A stretch of 5,400 nt of DNA from an uncultured Lachnospiraceae bacterium (GCA_910584115.1 CAJTYN010000187.1:1-5400); one strand, 5' to 3'; shown: positions 1 to 4,572, counted from the stretch's first letter. Notes: generated by a model from the sequence alone, not told the origin. Translations and numbers: made by a program.

Positions 1-102
1 TGCGAATAATGCCGCGGGATCTGGAATTTCTTTCCGGTTATCGGGATCCGACCAGATTTCGTAGCCCCTATCCTTCCGATCATTTTCCCTATCAGCTGAC
101 AT
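1..102 (-). CDS. Partial hypothetical protein overlapping hicB (N-terminus only)
   Basis: A leftward reading frame opens with ATG at 102-100 and stays open for 34 codons to the window edge, so its C-terminus is missing. The ATG lies inside the last codons of hicB (11-nt overlap), and AAGGA sits 8 nt upstream within the hicB coding sequence. This is the usual arrangement for translational coupling in an operon. The visible peptide is highly charged (starts MSADRENDRKDRGYEIW, then a proline- and aspartate-containing stretch) with no membrane segment. I do not recognise the family. It could be an unrelated host or phage gene, or a third member of the toxin-antitoxin operon. The good ribosome-binding site and natural-looking composition support it; the short visible length limits confidence. 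Confidence 0.5.
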   Translation of the reverse strand, partial: MSADRENDRKDRGYEIWSDPDNRKEIPDPAALFA

Positions 103-472
103 TCAGTCTGTCCTTTAACGCATCTTGCAAGACACGGGAGAGACTGAGGCCTGCTTCGGCCACCTCATCGTCCATCCACTTAGGGATACTGACAGTACGC
201 CTTACCGCGCGGGTGTCCTTTATCTCAGCGCGTATGAGATTTGCAAATTCTCCCGGGGCGGCTCCAACATCCTTGATGTCACTGGCTTCAGGGATGGATA
301 ACTTTTTATCTGTCAGGTATCCAATCCACTGGACCAGAGCAGACTGGGCCATATACATAGCGTTCCCGAGTGATTTCCCTTCGCTTATACATCCGGGAAG
401 GTCAGGATAGGTGATGGTGAACGACCCATCGTCGTTTTCATGAAAGATTGCTGGATATACATATTCTGCCAT
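92..472 (-). CDS. hicB: HicB-family antitoxin
   Basis: A 126-residue HicB antitoxin. Known role of the family: it binds and neutralises the HicA mRNA interferase and represses its own promoter. Residues 1-60 form the HicB-type partial RNase-H-like fold, with the signature YPAIF (6-10), an acidic turn and TYPDLPGC (21-28). Residues about 88-126 (RRTVSIPKWMDDEVAEAGLS onward, then SRVLQDALKDRL) look like the C-terminal DNA-binding ribbon-helix-helix segment. Length fits the long HicB class. I chose ATG at 472 because AGGAGG (486-481) lies 8 nt upstream; the alternative TTG at 478 would be only 2 nt from it. hicB follows hicA by 39 nt and overlaps the next leftward gene. The protein appears intact although its toxin partner is interrupted, so it may be an orphan antitoxin or repressor. 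Confidence 0.9.
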   Translation of the reverse strand: MAEYVYPAIFHENDDGSFTITYPDLPGCISEGKSLGNAMYMAQSALVQWIGYLTDKKLSIPEASDIKDVGAAPGEFANLIRAEIKDTRAVRRTVSIPKWMDDEVAEAGLSLSRVLQDALKDRLNVS

Positions 473-511
473 GTTCAAAACCTCCTTAACGATATGGTAG
501 GGGGAGGGGCT

Positions 512-685
512 TTATCGTAGCCCCGCCGCTTTGAGGATTGCCTGCGCCGTATTATCATTTACTTCCCGGTGCCTCGGCACCTGCACTGGGCGGCATCCTT
601 CTTTTTCATAGATCATATGACTTCCATTTCAATCTACTCTATACCCTGCGGTCTCTAGCTTTTTTATCAAGTCCCTCCGTTTCAT
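512..685 (-). pseudogene. hicA: HicA-family toxin, interrupted by in-frame TGA
   Basis: Read leftward from ATG at 685 (AGGAGG 7 nt upstream), the frame gives MKRRDLIKKLETAGYRVD, a TGA at 631-629, then NGSHMIYEKEGCRPVQVPRH and a tail ending NTAQAILKAAGLR before TAA at 514-512. Apart from codon 19 the 57-residue product is a full HicA. It has the N-terminal helix, the GSH motif holding the catalytic histidine (H23), the VPRH strand and the C-terminal AILKAAGL helix. HicA normally cleaves mRNA as a small double-stranded-RNA-binding-fold ribonuclease. The stop would truncate it before the catalytic His. One C-to-T change from CGA (Arg) would create it, though family members vary at this position and Gln or His would also be expected. 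Reading resumes in the same frame, so no indel is involved. Re-initiation at Met24 would lack H23. The promoter, ribosome-binding site and hicB all look functional, so the damage seems recent. Confidence 0.85.
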
Positions 686-707
686 CTGTTCCCCTCCTTA
701 TGACTAT

Positions 708-736
708 ATTATATTACGTAAAATACATAACGTCAA
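708..736 (-). promoter_or_regulatory. hicAB promoter
   Basis: On the minus strand, TTGACG (736-731) and TATAAT (713-708) are separated by exactly 17 nt, a near-consensus sigma-A promoter. The expected transcription start, near 701, is only a few bases upstream of the hicA ribosome-binding site (698-693), giving a very short leader. Repeats suited to autorepression overlap it. Confidence 0.8.
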
Positions 737-751
737 GAGGAAAATACATAA
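720..751. repeat. Direct repeat, candidate HicB operator
   Basis: AAAATACATAA occurs at 720-730 and again at 741-751, start to start 21 bp, about two helical turns. The first copy lies inside the promoter spacer and the second just upstream of the -35 box. CGTAA also recurs nearby (717-721 and 756-760). HicB antitoxins with a C-terminal DNA-binding domain are known to repress their own promoters at repeated sites, so this is a likely operator. Binding is inferred. Confidence 0.55.
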
Positions 752-806
752 GTTGCGTAAATAATTTAGCCTAGCCCTCCAGCTTCCCGATCAGGCACAT
801 AACCTC

Positions 807-890
807 TCACCCTGGAAAGTCGCCATAGATCTCCTGGCTGGGTTCATAGGTAAAGACCGCTGGGTAAAGATAGCGTTCCACTTTTTTCAT
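807..890 (-). pseudogene. HicB-like N-terminal remnant
   Basis: A 27-codon leftward frame starts with ATG at 890, with AAGGAGG (902-896) 5 nt upstream, and reads MKKVERYLYPAVFTYEPSQE then IYGDFPG before TGA at 809-807. It aligns with the first ~28 residues of the intact HicB downstream (EYVYPAIF ... YPDLPGC). The stop falls exactly where the conserved Cys follows PG. Past the stop the same frame reads EVMCLIGKLEG and then a second stop near 773. This faintly recalls the GK-x-LEE stretch of HicB, so decay probably extends that far. I read it as the degraded 5' end of a second hicB whose ribosome-binding site survives. It could instead be a translated leader peptide, but the family resemblance favours a remnant. 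Confidence 0.6.
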
Positions 891-900
891 GAAAGCCTCC

Positions 901-930
901 TTGGCTGTTAAAATATTTTTGGTATATAAC
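901..930 (+). promoter_or_regulatory. Possible promoter for the zinc-ribbon gene
   Basis: TTGGCT (901-906) is followed after 18 nt by TATAAC (925-930), or after 16 nt by TATATA (923-928), in an AT-rich stretch 47 bp ahead of the zinc-ribbon start codon. Both hexamers are imperfect. It is the best candidate between the divergent hic remnant and this gene. Confidence 0.35.
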
Positions 931-976
931 AAAAATTAAGTAACTATTAATAAAAGTACATATGAGGAGGATATCA

Positions 977-1660
977 ATGGCAGAGTCAAAAGTTTTCAAA
1001 TTATTGAACGATGTCACCGTGGAGATGATCAGGGAAGCGGTGGAGAGCTTCCTGCGCGACACAAAAGGGATGGAGACACAAGCTGGTTTGACAACGGAAG
1101 GTTATTTTGTACAGGGCAAGCAAGAGTCAGACGGCTGGAAAAAGATTTCCGGCATGGACCAGGCGATCAGCGTCCAGATCTTCCAAGCAGCTGACGTGAT
1201 AAATGTCACGGCTGGATTTGGAAAATGGTCTGACAAGATCGGTGCGGGTGCCGTCGGCGGACTGATTTTTGCTCCTTTAGCGGTCACGGCCGCGATAGGT
1301 GCGTTCAAACAGAAAAAATTGCCGCAAGAAATCTTTGACGTCATCGAAAAATTTATCCTGAGTGGTGGTCAGAGCGCTATGGTGGGCGTGACCGGGGGAA
1401 AACGGATTTCCGAAGACCAGGTCATGTGTAAGAGCTGCCAGGCCCTGAATCCCAAAGGGACTAAATTCTGCTCAAACTGTGGGGCGAAGCTCACAACTCA
1501 GTGTCCGTCCTGCGGTGCAGATATCCAGGATGGTGCAAAGTTCTGTCCCGAATGCGGCAGTCCTACTTCTGTGGCAGCAGGGAACAAGTGCCCTAAATGT
1601 GGGGCGGAGCACCAAGCGGGACAGAAATTCTGCCCGGAATGCGGTACGTCTTTACAGTGA
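977..1660 (+). CDS. Zinc-ribbon protein with three C-terminal CxxC pairs
   Basis: A 227-residue protein. ATG at 977 is preferred over the in-frame ATG at 962 because AGGAGG (965-970) sits 6 nt upstream of it. Residues 1-85 are a mixed, probably globular domain I cannot name. Residues 88-110 are a glycine- and alanine-rich hydrophobic stretch (IGAGAVGGLIFAPLAVTAAI) that could be a membrane segment or a flexible glycine-zipper-like linker. Residues 117-128 form an amphipathic helix. The C-terminus carries three consecutive CxxC-10-CxxC zinc ribbons, with cysteines at 151/154/165/168, 176/179/190/193 and 205/208/219/222. The last two each end KFCPECG. Zinc ribbons of this type usually mediate protein or nucleic-acid contacts; the role here is unknown. 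The gene is monocistronic, flanked by the hic remnant and a hairpin. Its base composition is more GC-rich than the early region to the right. Confidence 0.85.
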   Translation: MAESKVFKLLNDVTVEMIREAVESFLRDTKGMETQAGLTTEGYFVQGKQESDGWKKISGMDQAISVQIFQAADVINVTAGFGKWSDKIGAGAVGGLIFAPLAVTAAIGAFKQKKLPQEIFDVIEKFILSGGQSAMVGVTGGKRISEDQVMCKSCQALNPKGTKFCSNCGAKLTTQCPSCGADIQDGAKFCPECGSPTSVAAGNKCPKCGAEHQAGQKFCPECGTSLQ

Positions 1661-1680
1661 TGCGCAACGCTCAGTGATGG

Positions 1681-1714
1681 AAATACCATCCGGCTCTTTA
1701 GTCGGGTGGTATTT
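1681..1714 (+). terminator. Hairpin terminator after the zinc-ribbon gene
   Basis: AAATACCATCCGGC (1681-1694) pairs with GTCGGGTGGTATTT (1701-1714) around a 6-nt loop, a 14-bp stem with a couple of G-U pairs, beginning 20 nt after the stop codon. The stem ends in ATTT and is followed by CTT rather than a long T run, so termination may be modest. The stem is nearly symmetrical and could also serve leftward transcripts. Confidence 0.6.
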
Positions 1715-1737
1715 CTTATGTGGATCCCTTTAGCGGG

Positions 1738-1763
1738 CATCGTACTTTATCAAAGTACAGATG
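1738..1763. other. Hairpin between convergent genes
   Basis: CATCGTACTTT (1738-1748) pairs with AAAGTACAGATG (1752-1763) around an ATC loop, with one bulged A. It lies just downstream of the leftward ImmA-like gene (stop at 1777-1775) and after the rightward hairpin. Neither side carries a T run, so it may act as a transcript end-stabilising structure or weak terminator for the repressor operon. Confidence 0.35.
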
Positions 1764-1774
1764 ATGCAGCAGTC

Positions 1775-2257
1775 TCAACAATAGATTTCTGCTACTGATA
1801 TCGATGGTTCAAACATGATCATATAATTATCGATCTTTGTGCCAGTCCCGTATCTCTGCTTGTAATAACGTAATGCGTCGTCTAGGAACTCTTCCGTCAC
1901 TTCCAGATATTCAGCTATCTCGTAACATGTCCGGCACCCATCCTTAAAAGCCTGGATGATGCCCATGATACCGACCAATTTATTGTAAGCATATATCCGT
2001 CCTCGCTGCTCGAGTTTGCGGTTTGGGACAGATGATTGATCTAAGATATTCCCATTGGCAGTGTGATAGTGGCCGAGCTCTTCAGCGAGTACGCATTTCT
2101 TCTCCGTCTCACTCAATGATCTGTTGATAGCGATCCGGTTTCCCTTGATCCGCCCCTTGCTCACGGGGAGGTCTTTCTCTTTTGTGATGAGATCATTGTC
2201 ATCAGCTTCGATCAAAAGGTCTTCATAAGTCAAATCGATCACCTCAGAAATCTTCAT
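1775..2257 (-). CDS. ImmA/IrrE-like protein with altered metal motif
   Basis: A protein of up to 160 residues resembling the ImmA/IrrE family. Known members are zinc peptidases that cleave or antagonise XRE repressors and so trigger induction. The core motif reads CVLAEELGHYHT (55-66): the first His of HExxH is Glu59, while Glu60, His63 and nearby His65 remain. The usual ExEAxxFA third-ligand segment reads EQRGRIYA (83-90), with Arg85 where the ligand Glu would sit. EELGH-type forms are, to my knowledge, common in Firmicute phages, so it is probably a family variant rather than damage. Residues about 108-130 resemble a helix-turn-helix (CYEIAEYLEVTEEFLDDAL). It overlaps the upstream repressor gene by 14 nt. 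The ATG at 2257 is given as the outer limit, but GGAGG abuts it directly. TTG at 2233 (product MTYEDLL...) has GAGGTG 6 nt upstream and is a serious alternative start. Confidence 0.85.
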   Translation of the reverse strand: MKISEVIDLTYEDLLIEADDNDLITKEKDLPVSKGRIKGNRIAINRSLSETEKKCVLAEELGHYHTANGNILDQSSVPNRKLEQRGRIYAYNKLVGIMGIIQAFKDGCRTCYEIAEYLEVTEEFLDDALRYYKQRYGTGTKIDNYMIMFEPSISVAEIYC

Positions 2258-2735
2258 CCTCCATGATATCTTCTTCTAGTTTCCTTAGTTCTTCCGGCGG
2301 GCCCATATAATCATCAGCATGGGCGGTATTGAGTAGAAACGCGTCTGATCCTTTTTCGGATAGCTTATTCTCTAATTCTTCTATGCGTCCCTGTTGCTCT
2401 TGAATGTGTTCTGCTATGGAATAGCCTTTGTCCAACGCATAATCAACCATACTTGCGCAGTCCGCAGAATATTCAGATATAAAACGGTATTTTTCTATTA
2501 ATTCCCATTCATCATCTGATGGTATGGAATATTCTGCTTCTACAAAAGAAAACGCTTCTAAAATATTTTTGCATTTATAAATGGACATTAAAGCCATAAA
2601 AATGTCAGCATTCGGCATCCGTATTCCGTTTTCATATCCAGAAAGAGTTTTATCAGAAATATTATAACCCATGTAACATAATTTCTTCGCAACGTCTTTG
2701 GCTGTTAGATTAGCTTTTTTTCGAAATTCTTTCAA
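2244..2735 (-). CDS. XRE-family phage repressor (CI-like)
   Basis: A 163-residue repressor candidate. Residues about 5-60 form an XRE/Cro-CI helix-turn-helix (LTAKDVAKKL, then SDKTLSGYENGIRMPNADIF), with a few extra residues (CYMGYNI) before the recognition helix. Residues 74-105 (DDEWELIEKYRF ... MVDYALDKGY) match the linker seen in many Firmicute phage repressors. A short coiled-coil-like helix (109-127) and a very acidic tail (EEDIMEDEDF) follow. There is no LexA-type Ser/Lys peptidase domain, consistent with control by the downstream ImmA-like partner. The start is TTG at 2735 with AGGA 6 nt upstream; a nearby ATG at 2740 is out of frame and stops after two codons. It faces the Cro-like gene across a shared operator region and probably autoregulates. 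Confidence 0.88.
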   Translation of the reverse strand: MKEFRKKANLTAKDVAKKLCYMGYNISDKTLSGYENGIRMPNADIFMALMSIYKCKNILEAFSFVEAEYSIPSDDEWELIEKYRFISEYSADCASMVDYALDKGYSIAEHIQEQQGRIEELENKLSEKGSDAFLLNTAHADDYMGPPEELRKLEEDIMEDEDF

Positions 2736-2782
2736 AACATTTCCTAGTTTTTTTTTTCACTTTTACCACCTGCCTTTTTTAT

Positions 2783-2811
2783 AATATACATCTAATTTTT
2801 TGTATAGTCAA
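2783..2811 (-). promoter_or_regulatory. Repressor (leftward) promoter
   Basis: On the minus strand, TTGACT (2811-2806) and TATATT (2788-2783) are spaced by 17 nt. TG just before the -10 could act as an extended -10 element. Transcripts would start about 40 nt upstream of the repressor TTG codon and run through repressor and ImmA-like genes. Confidence 0.75.
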
Positions 2812-2816
2812 CAAAA

Positions 2817-2833
2817 ATCTTCGTAATGAAGAT
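2817..2833. promoter_or_regulatory. Operator palindrome, repressor-proximal
   Basis: ATCTTCGTAATGAAGAT is a perfect 6-bp inverted repeat with a 5-bp centre. It sits 5 bp upstream of the leftward -35 box and 9 bp upstream of the rightward -35 box, a good place for a regulator to act on both promoters. Its half-site ATCTTCRTWA recurs at 2856-2865 and 2881-2890. Confidence 0.7.
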
Positions 2834-2842
2834 AAAAAACCA

Positions 2843-2871
2843 TTGATAAATTTTATTATGAAGAGTAATAT
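2843..2871 (+). promoter_or_regulatory. Early (rightward) promoter
   Basis: TTGATA (2843-2848) and TAATAT (2866-2871) are spaced by 17 nt, pointing at the Cro-like gene. Its spacer contains the operator half-site TTATGAAGAG (2856-2865) and the predicted start is next to ATCTTCATAA (2881-2890), so a bound repressor would block it. The -10 box is weaker than that of the leftward promoter. Confidence 0.6.
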
Positions 2872-2890
2872 ATGGATAAGATCTTCATAA
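2856..2890. promoter_or_regulatory. Operator pair flanking the early -10 box
   Basis: TTATGAAGAG (2856-2865) and ATCTTCATAA (2881-2890) are inverted copies of one half-site, matching at 9 of 10 positions, with 15 bp between them. They bracket the rightward -10 box. They share the ATCTTCRTWA pattern with the palindrome at 2817-2833, which suggests one regulator binding several sites. Confidence 0.65.
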
Positions 2891-2917
2891 CAAAGGAATA
2901 AGCGAGGTGATAAAAAC

Positions 2918-3148
2918 GTGTTGATTTCAAAAAGAATAGGAGTTTATATAAAAGATAAAGGATTTGATCTTTCTGAAGTGGCACGGAAAACAGGAATCGA
3001 CTATCAGGCTTTATATGTTAGTTTGTATGATGACCAAAGAGAACGTGATCTAAGAACAGAAGAGCTGATACCGCTTTGTATATTTTTAGATGTTGATCCA
3101 AGGAAGTTTGCAGACGAACCAGAGGCTAGAGTACAGGAGAGGAGGTGA
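2918..3148 (+). CDS. Cro-like XRE-family regulator
   Basis: A 76-residue protein that is essentially one helix-turn-helix domain. LSEVARKTGIDYQALYVSLY (18-37) forms the two DNA-contact helices and LRTEELIPLCIFLDVDPRKF (46-65) the following helices, ending in a charged tail. As the first gene rightward of the switch and divergent from the repressor, it is in the position of a Cro-type early regulator that would compete for the ATCTTC sites. GTG at 2918 is used because GAGGTGA (2904-2910) lies 7 nt upstream; TTG at 2921 is possible. Its TGA stop is embedded in the GGAGGTGA that serves the next gene, so the two are probably translated in series. A small excisionase-like role cannot be excluded. 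Confidence 0.82.
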   Translation: MLISKRIGVYIKDKGFDLSEVARKTGIDYQALYVSLYDDQRERDLRTEELIPLCIFLDVDPRKFADEPEARVQERR

Positions 3149-3156
3149 GAGGATAG
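3137..3156 (+). repeat. Early-gene leader repeat, copy 1
   Basis: GAGAGGAGGTGAGAGGATAG is identical over 20 nt to 5329-5348. Both copies end 4 nt before an ATGTGGAT start region of an MWIS-type gene. It contains a strong Shine-Dalgarno core and the stop codon of the Cro-like gene. Shorter relatives occur at 4317-4334 and 4594-4611. Confidence 0.7.
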
Positions 3157-3160
3157 GGAG

Positions 3161-3364
3161 ATGTGGATATCATCTTATAAATGGGAACGGATGTGTTGGC
3201 GGATTGATAGATGTGAAAAACGTATCACTATGCAGCAGGAGATGATGGAGCAAAAAGTGATTGAAATAGTAAGAAAGCTCCTTGAACATCCCAATGGATT
3301 ATCTAAAGAAATTGAGAGTCAAGAAGCTATCGAACGATACGTAGATGAGTTTATTCAGTCTTGA
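3161..3364 (+). CDS. MWIS-type short phage protein
   Basis: A 67-residue charged, largely helical protein. Its N-terminus (MWISSYKWERMCWRIDRCEK) follows the same pattern, MWIS-x2-KW with a coiled-coil heptad, as the truncated gene at the right edge (MWISKKKWHELEERLS). I recognise this as a recurrent small protein of Firmicute prophages, function unknown. Residues 24-47 continue as an amphipathic helix and the C-terminal third is acidic. No membrane segment is present. ATG at 3161 fits the shared leader; GAGAGG (3147-3152) lies 8 nt upstream and GGAGG a little further. It starts 12 nt after the Cro-like gene and its last 10 nt overlap the 3' end of the leftward gene. Confidence 0.72.
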   Translation: MWISSYKWERMCWRIDRCEKRITMQQEMMEQKVIEIVRKLLEHPNGLSKEIESQEAIERYVDEFIQS

Positions 3365-3751
3365 GATATGAAATCGTTCACAAATGTGAACACGTCATAA
3401 TCCATGGAGTCAACCAAATTGTACAAACGCTTAAGTTCAGAAACGATATCTATACTATTTTCATCGAGTGTAGAAGCGTACACTTGTGAATACGAAGAAG
3501 AAGACGTCTGAACAAGTAGAGTGATATCGTACGACGCACCATCGTAGATTAGAAAAAATCGTCCTCCGTGGTAATCTGCGTAATAGCAGCTTTCTTGATT
3601 GAAACAGACCACGTTCTGGATATAACTTTCAAACTCCTCCAATTTAGGCGGCTTGATTGAGTCGGGATAAGGTGTGTGCATCCATTTGATAGAGTGCTGT
3701 TTGGTTTTTTTGGATTAATTTGGATATCAGTTCAAGTGAAATATTTCTCAT
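3355..3751 (-). pseudogene. Frameshifted small leftward gene (131-aa protein if restored)
   Basis: Two overlapping leftward frames appear to be one gene split by a homopolymer indel. The first starts with ATG at 3751, AGGAGG (3767-3762) 10 nt upstream, and reads MRNISLELISKLIQK before drifting to a stop at 3646-3644. The second, open from about 3713 to TGA at 3357-3355, lacks a convincing ribbon of Shine-Dalgarno at its first ATG (3681). Removing one base from the run of seven A residues (T at 3705-3711 on the plus strand) joins them as LIQKTKQHSIKWMHTPYPDS and continues to ...VNDFISQD, 131 residues. L-x2-LI-x-KTK-x3-I-x-W followed by FFLIYDG-x-SYDITL and a C-terminal LKRLYNLV helix is a pattern I associate with small accessory proteins in Firmicutes; no function is known to me. 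If the A7 run is real, most translation from the strong site is aborted, with possible slippage or weak use of ATG 3681 (108 residues). It converges with and overlaps the MWIS-type gene by 10 nt. Confidence 0.65.
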
Positions 3752-3784
3752 TGTTCAGAAACCTCCTTTTTGTCCAAATAAGCT

Positions 3785-3805
3785 ATTAGATAGTCTAAAC
3801 TAATA
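3785..3805. repeat. Nested inverted repeats upstream of the frameshifted gene
   Basis: TATTAG (3785-3790) and CTAATA (3800-3805) are perfect inverted copies. A second dyad, TTAGA-TAG-TCTAA (3786-3798), overlaps them. They lie in the 65-bp gap between two leftward genes and could be an operator or a weak RNA hairpin; no T run makes them an obvious terminator. Confidence 0.35.
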
Positions 3806-3816
3806 CAAAATTTTTC

Positions 3817-4146
3817 TCATTTTCGTTCGCCTTTAATAGGGGTCTTGGAATATCGGATGCACTTGCGAAGATGGTGCGCACACTTTGGAGGCAAAATATT
3901 CCAATATTTATTGCGATAAGAATATAGTTCCTGGCGCATCGTGCTCCGTATTTTCATAGTATCCAGATTGTCATCCCAGATATTTTTTCTCAAAGCCTTT
4001 AAAGAAGCTTGTATTTGCAATCTTTCAGAATTATATTCCGCTTTTTGAAATTGCATATTTCTGAAGAGACTTCGAGAAAAAATGAAAGCACCGGTACTGG
4101 AAATAAAACTGATTATTGTTAAGATGTCTGCGGCAATACCGAGCAA
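3817..4146 (-). CDS. Small membrane protein, unknown function
   Basis: A 109-residue protein. Residues 3-24 (GIAADILTIISFISSTGAFI) form one hydrophobic membrane span, followed by a long, basic, probably helical domain (28-109), with aromatic residues around 75-85 (LYSYRNKYWNIL) and a Lys/Arg-rich tail. The charge pattern suggests an N-out, C-in topology with the basic domain in the cytoplasm. No catalytic motif is visible and I do not recognise a named family. Start is TTG at 4146 with AAGGA (4160-4156) 9 nt upstream. It is driven by its own leftward promoters inside a rightward early region, the position of an accessory lysogenic-conversion gene. Exclusion or abortive-infection roles are common for such proteins but here only inferred. 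Base composition is AT-rich. The frameshifted gene follows 65 nt downstream and may share its transcript. Confidence 0.65.
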   Translation of the reverse strand: MLGIAADILTIISFISSTGAFIFSRSLFRNMQFQKAEYNSERLQIQASLKALRKNIWDDNLDTMKIRSTMRQELYSYRNKYWNILPPKCAHHLRKCIRYSKTPIKGERK

Positions 4147-4201
4147 AATATCACATCCTTTTAATTTGATAAGCTGATGCGGTGATGTGCGTTTCAGCTG
4201 T

Positions 4202-4230
4202 ATTGTAGCATGATATTTTTAATGATGCAA
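4202..4230 (-). promoter_or_regulatory. Proximal promoter of the small membrane protein gene
   Basis: On the minus strand, TTGCAT (4230-4225) and TACAAT (4207-4202) are spaced by 17 nt, giving a leader of about 50 nt before the TTG start at 4146. Confidence 0.6.
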
Positions 4231-4241
4231 TTATAGTTTGT

Positions 4242-4334
4242 CTTTCATATGTATTTCAGCATGGCAGTGCTGATGATGCGATTATAAGGGATGATGATGT
4301 AAAAATCAAGGTTATAGCGCAGAGGGGAGGTGAG
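4242..4334. repeat. Divergent promoter/leader element, copy A
   Basis: This 93-nt segment is collinear with 5248-5341 (94 nt). Shared blocks in matching positions are CTTTCATATGTA at the left end, TATAAGGGA (4283-4291), AAAAATCAA (4301-4309) and GGAGGTGAG at the right end. The middle blocks are the -10 and -35 boxes of a leftward promoter; the right end is the ribosome-binding region of the rightward gene. It also holds an inverted repeat TCAGCA/TGCTGA (4256-4261, 4268-4273). Unlike copy B, homology stops just before the leftward Shine-Dalgarno and gene. Confidence 0.7.
4281..4309 (-). promoter_or_regulatory. Distal leftward promoter within repeat copy A
   Basis: On the minus strand, TTGATT (4309-4304), 17 nt, TATAAT (4286-4281). 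It is the counterpart of the DUF2513 promoter in copy B and reads toward the small membrane protein gene through a ~130-nt untranslated leader containing a second promoter. Confidence 0.7.
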
Positions 4335-4572
4335 TAGAACGGAAGAAACGAAAGGGATGCAAAAAGAGATCAGTCTGCTCAAACGTAAAGTAAATCGCCT
4401 TGCATGGCTCTGGTTAGCCACGGCCGTGATCAACTTCGGCTCAATAATAGCCAGTCAAGCGGCTTGCGAGGATGTTCTGGAACATGGACGGGAGATGATC
4501 CTGAGACAAATAATCTCTAATGAGAGGCTTGAAGATATCGTCAACTCACTCCTGGCGAGAGGCCAGCTTTAG
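4330..4572 (+). CDS. Small single-span membrane protein of the early region
   Basis: A product of up to 80 residues. Residues 10-23 form a charged, coiled-coil-like helix (MQKEISLLKRKVNR). Residues 24-42 (LAWLWLATAVINFGSIIAS) are a likely membrane span, and the remainder is an amphipathic acidic helix. It is of unknown function; size and single span recall small phage-encoded membrane proteins, but no holin signature is evident. The start is uncertain. GTG at 4330 overlaps the Shine-Dalgarno GGGGAGGTGAG itself. The in-frame ATG at 4357 (71 residues) keeps all recognisable features but has only the abutting AAAGGG or a distant GGAAG. I give the longer form as the outer limit. It follows repeat copy A and is followed 51 nt later by another leader-type gene, consistent with one rightward operon. 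Confidence 0.65.
   Translation: MSRTEETKGMQKEISLLKRKVNRLAWLWLATAVINFGSIIASQAACEDVLEHGREMILRQIISNERLEDIVNSLLARGQL

Noticed and set aside
9..410. Rightward 133-codon open frame opposite hicB
   Set aside because: Antisense to the well-supported hicB, Ser/Pro/Arg-rich shadow composition, no ribosome-binding site.
629..631. UGA recoding (Sec or Trp) in hicA
   Set aside because: No family expectation of Sec or Trp at this position, and other genes here end in TGA; simple nonsense mutation is more likely.
538..774. Rightward open frame opposite hicA
   Set aside because: Lies antisense to hicA and its promoter; no ribosome-binding site and no recognisable domain.
1102..1740. Open frames on either strand within and past the zinc-ribbon gene (1102-1344, 1479-1733, 1498-1740)
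   Set aside because: They mirror or offset the zinc-ribbon codons; Cys/Pro/His-rich shadow compositions and no start signals.
3145..3156. Mini-ORF GTG AGA GGA TAG inside the leader repeat
   Set aside because: Appears in the two identical leaders but the GTG is part of the Shine-Dalgarno itself; no separate ribosome-binding site.
3700..3715. Programmed -1 frameshift at A AAA AAC in the split gene
   Set aside because: The heptamer is in the right phase, but a -1 shift leads to the wrong frame; the downstream coding frame needs +1 (or loss of one A).
4245..4433. Leftward 62-codon frame across repeat copy A
   Set aside because: Runs opposite the early membrane-protein gene and through the promoter element; no ribosome-binding site.
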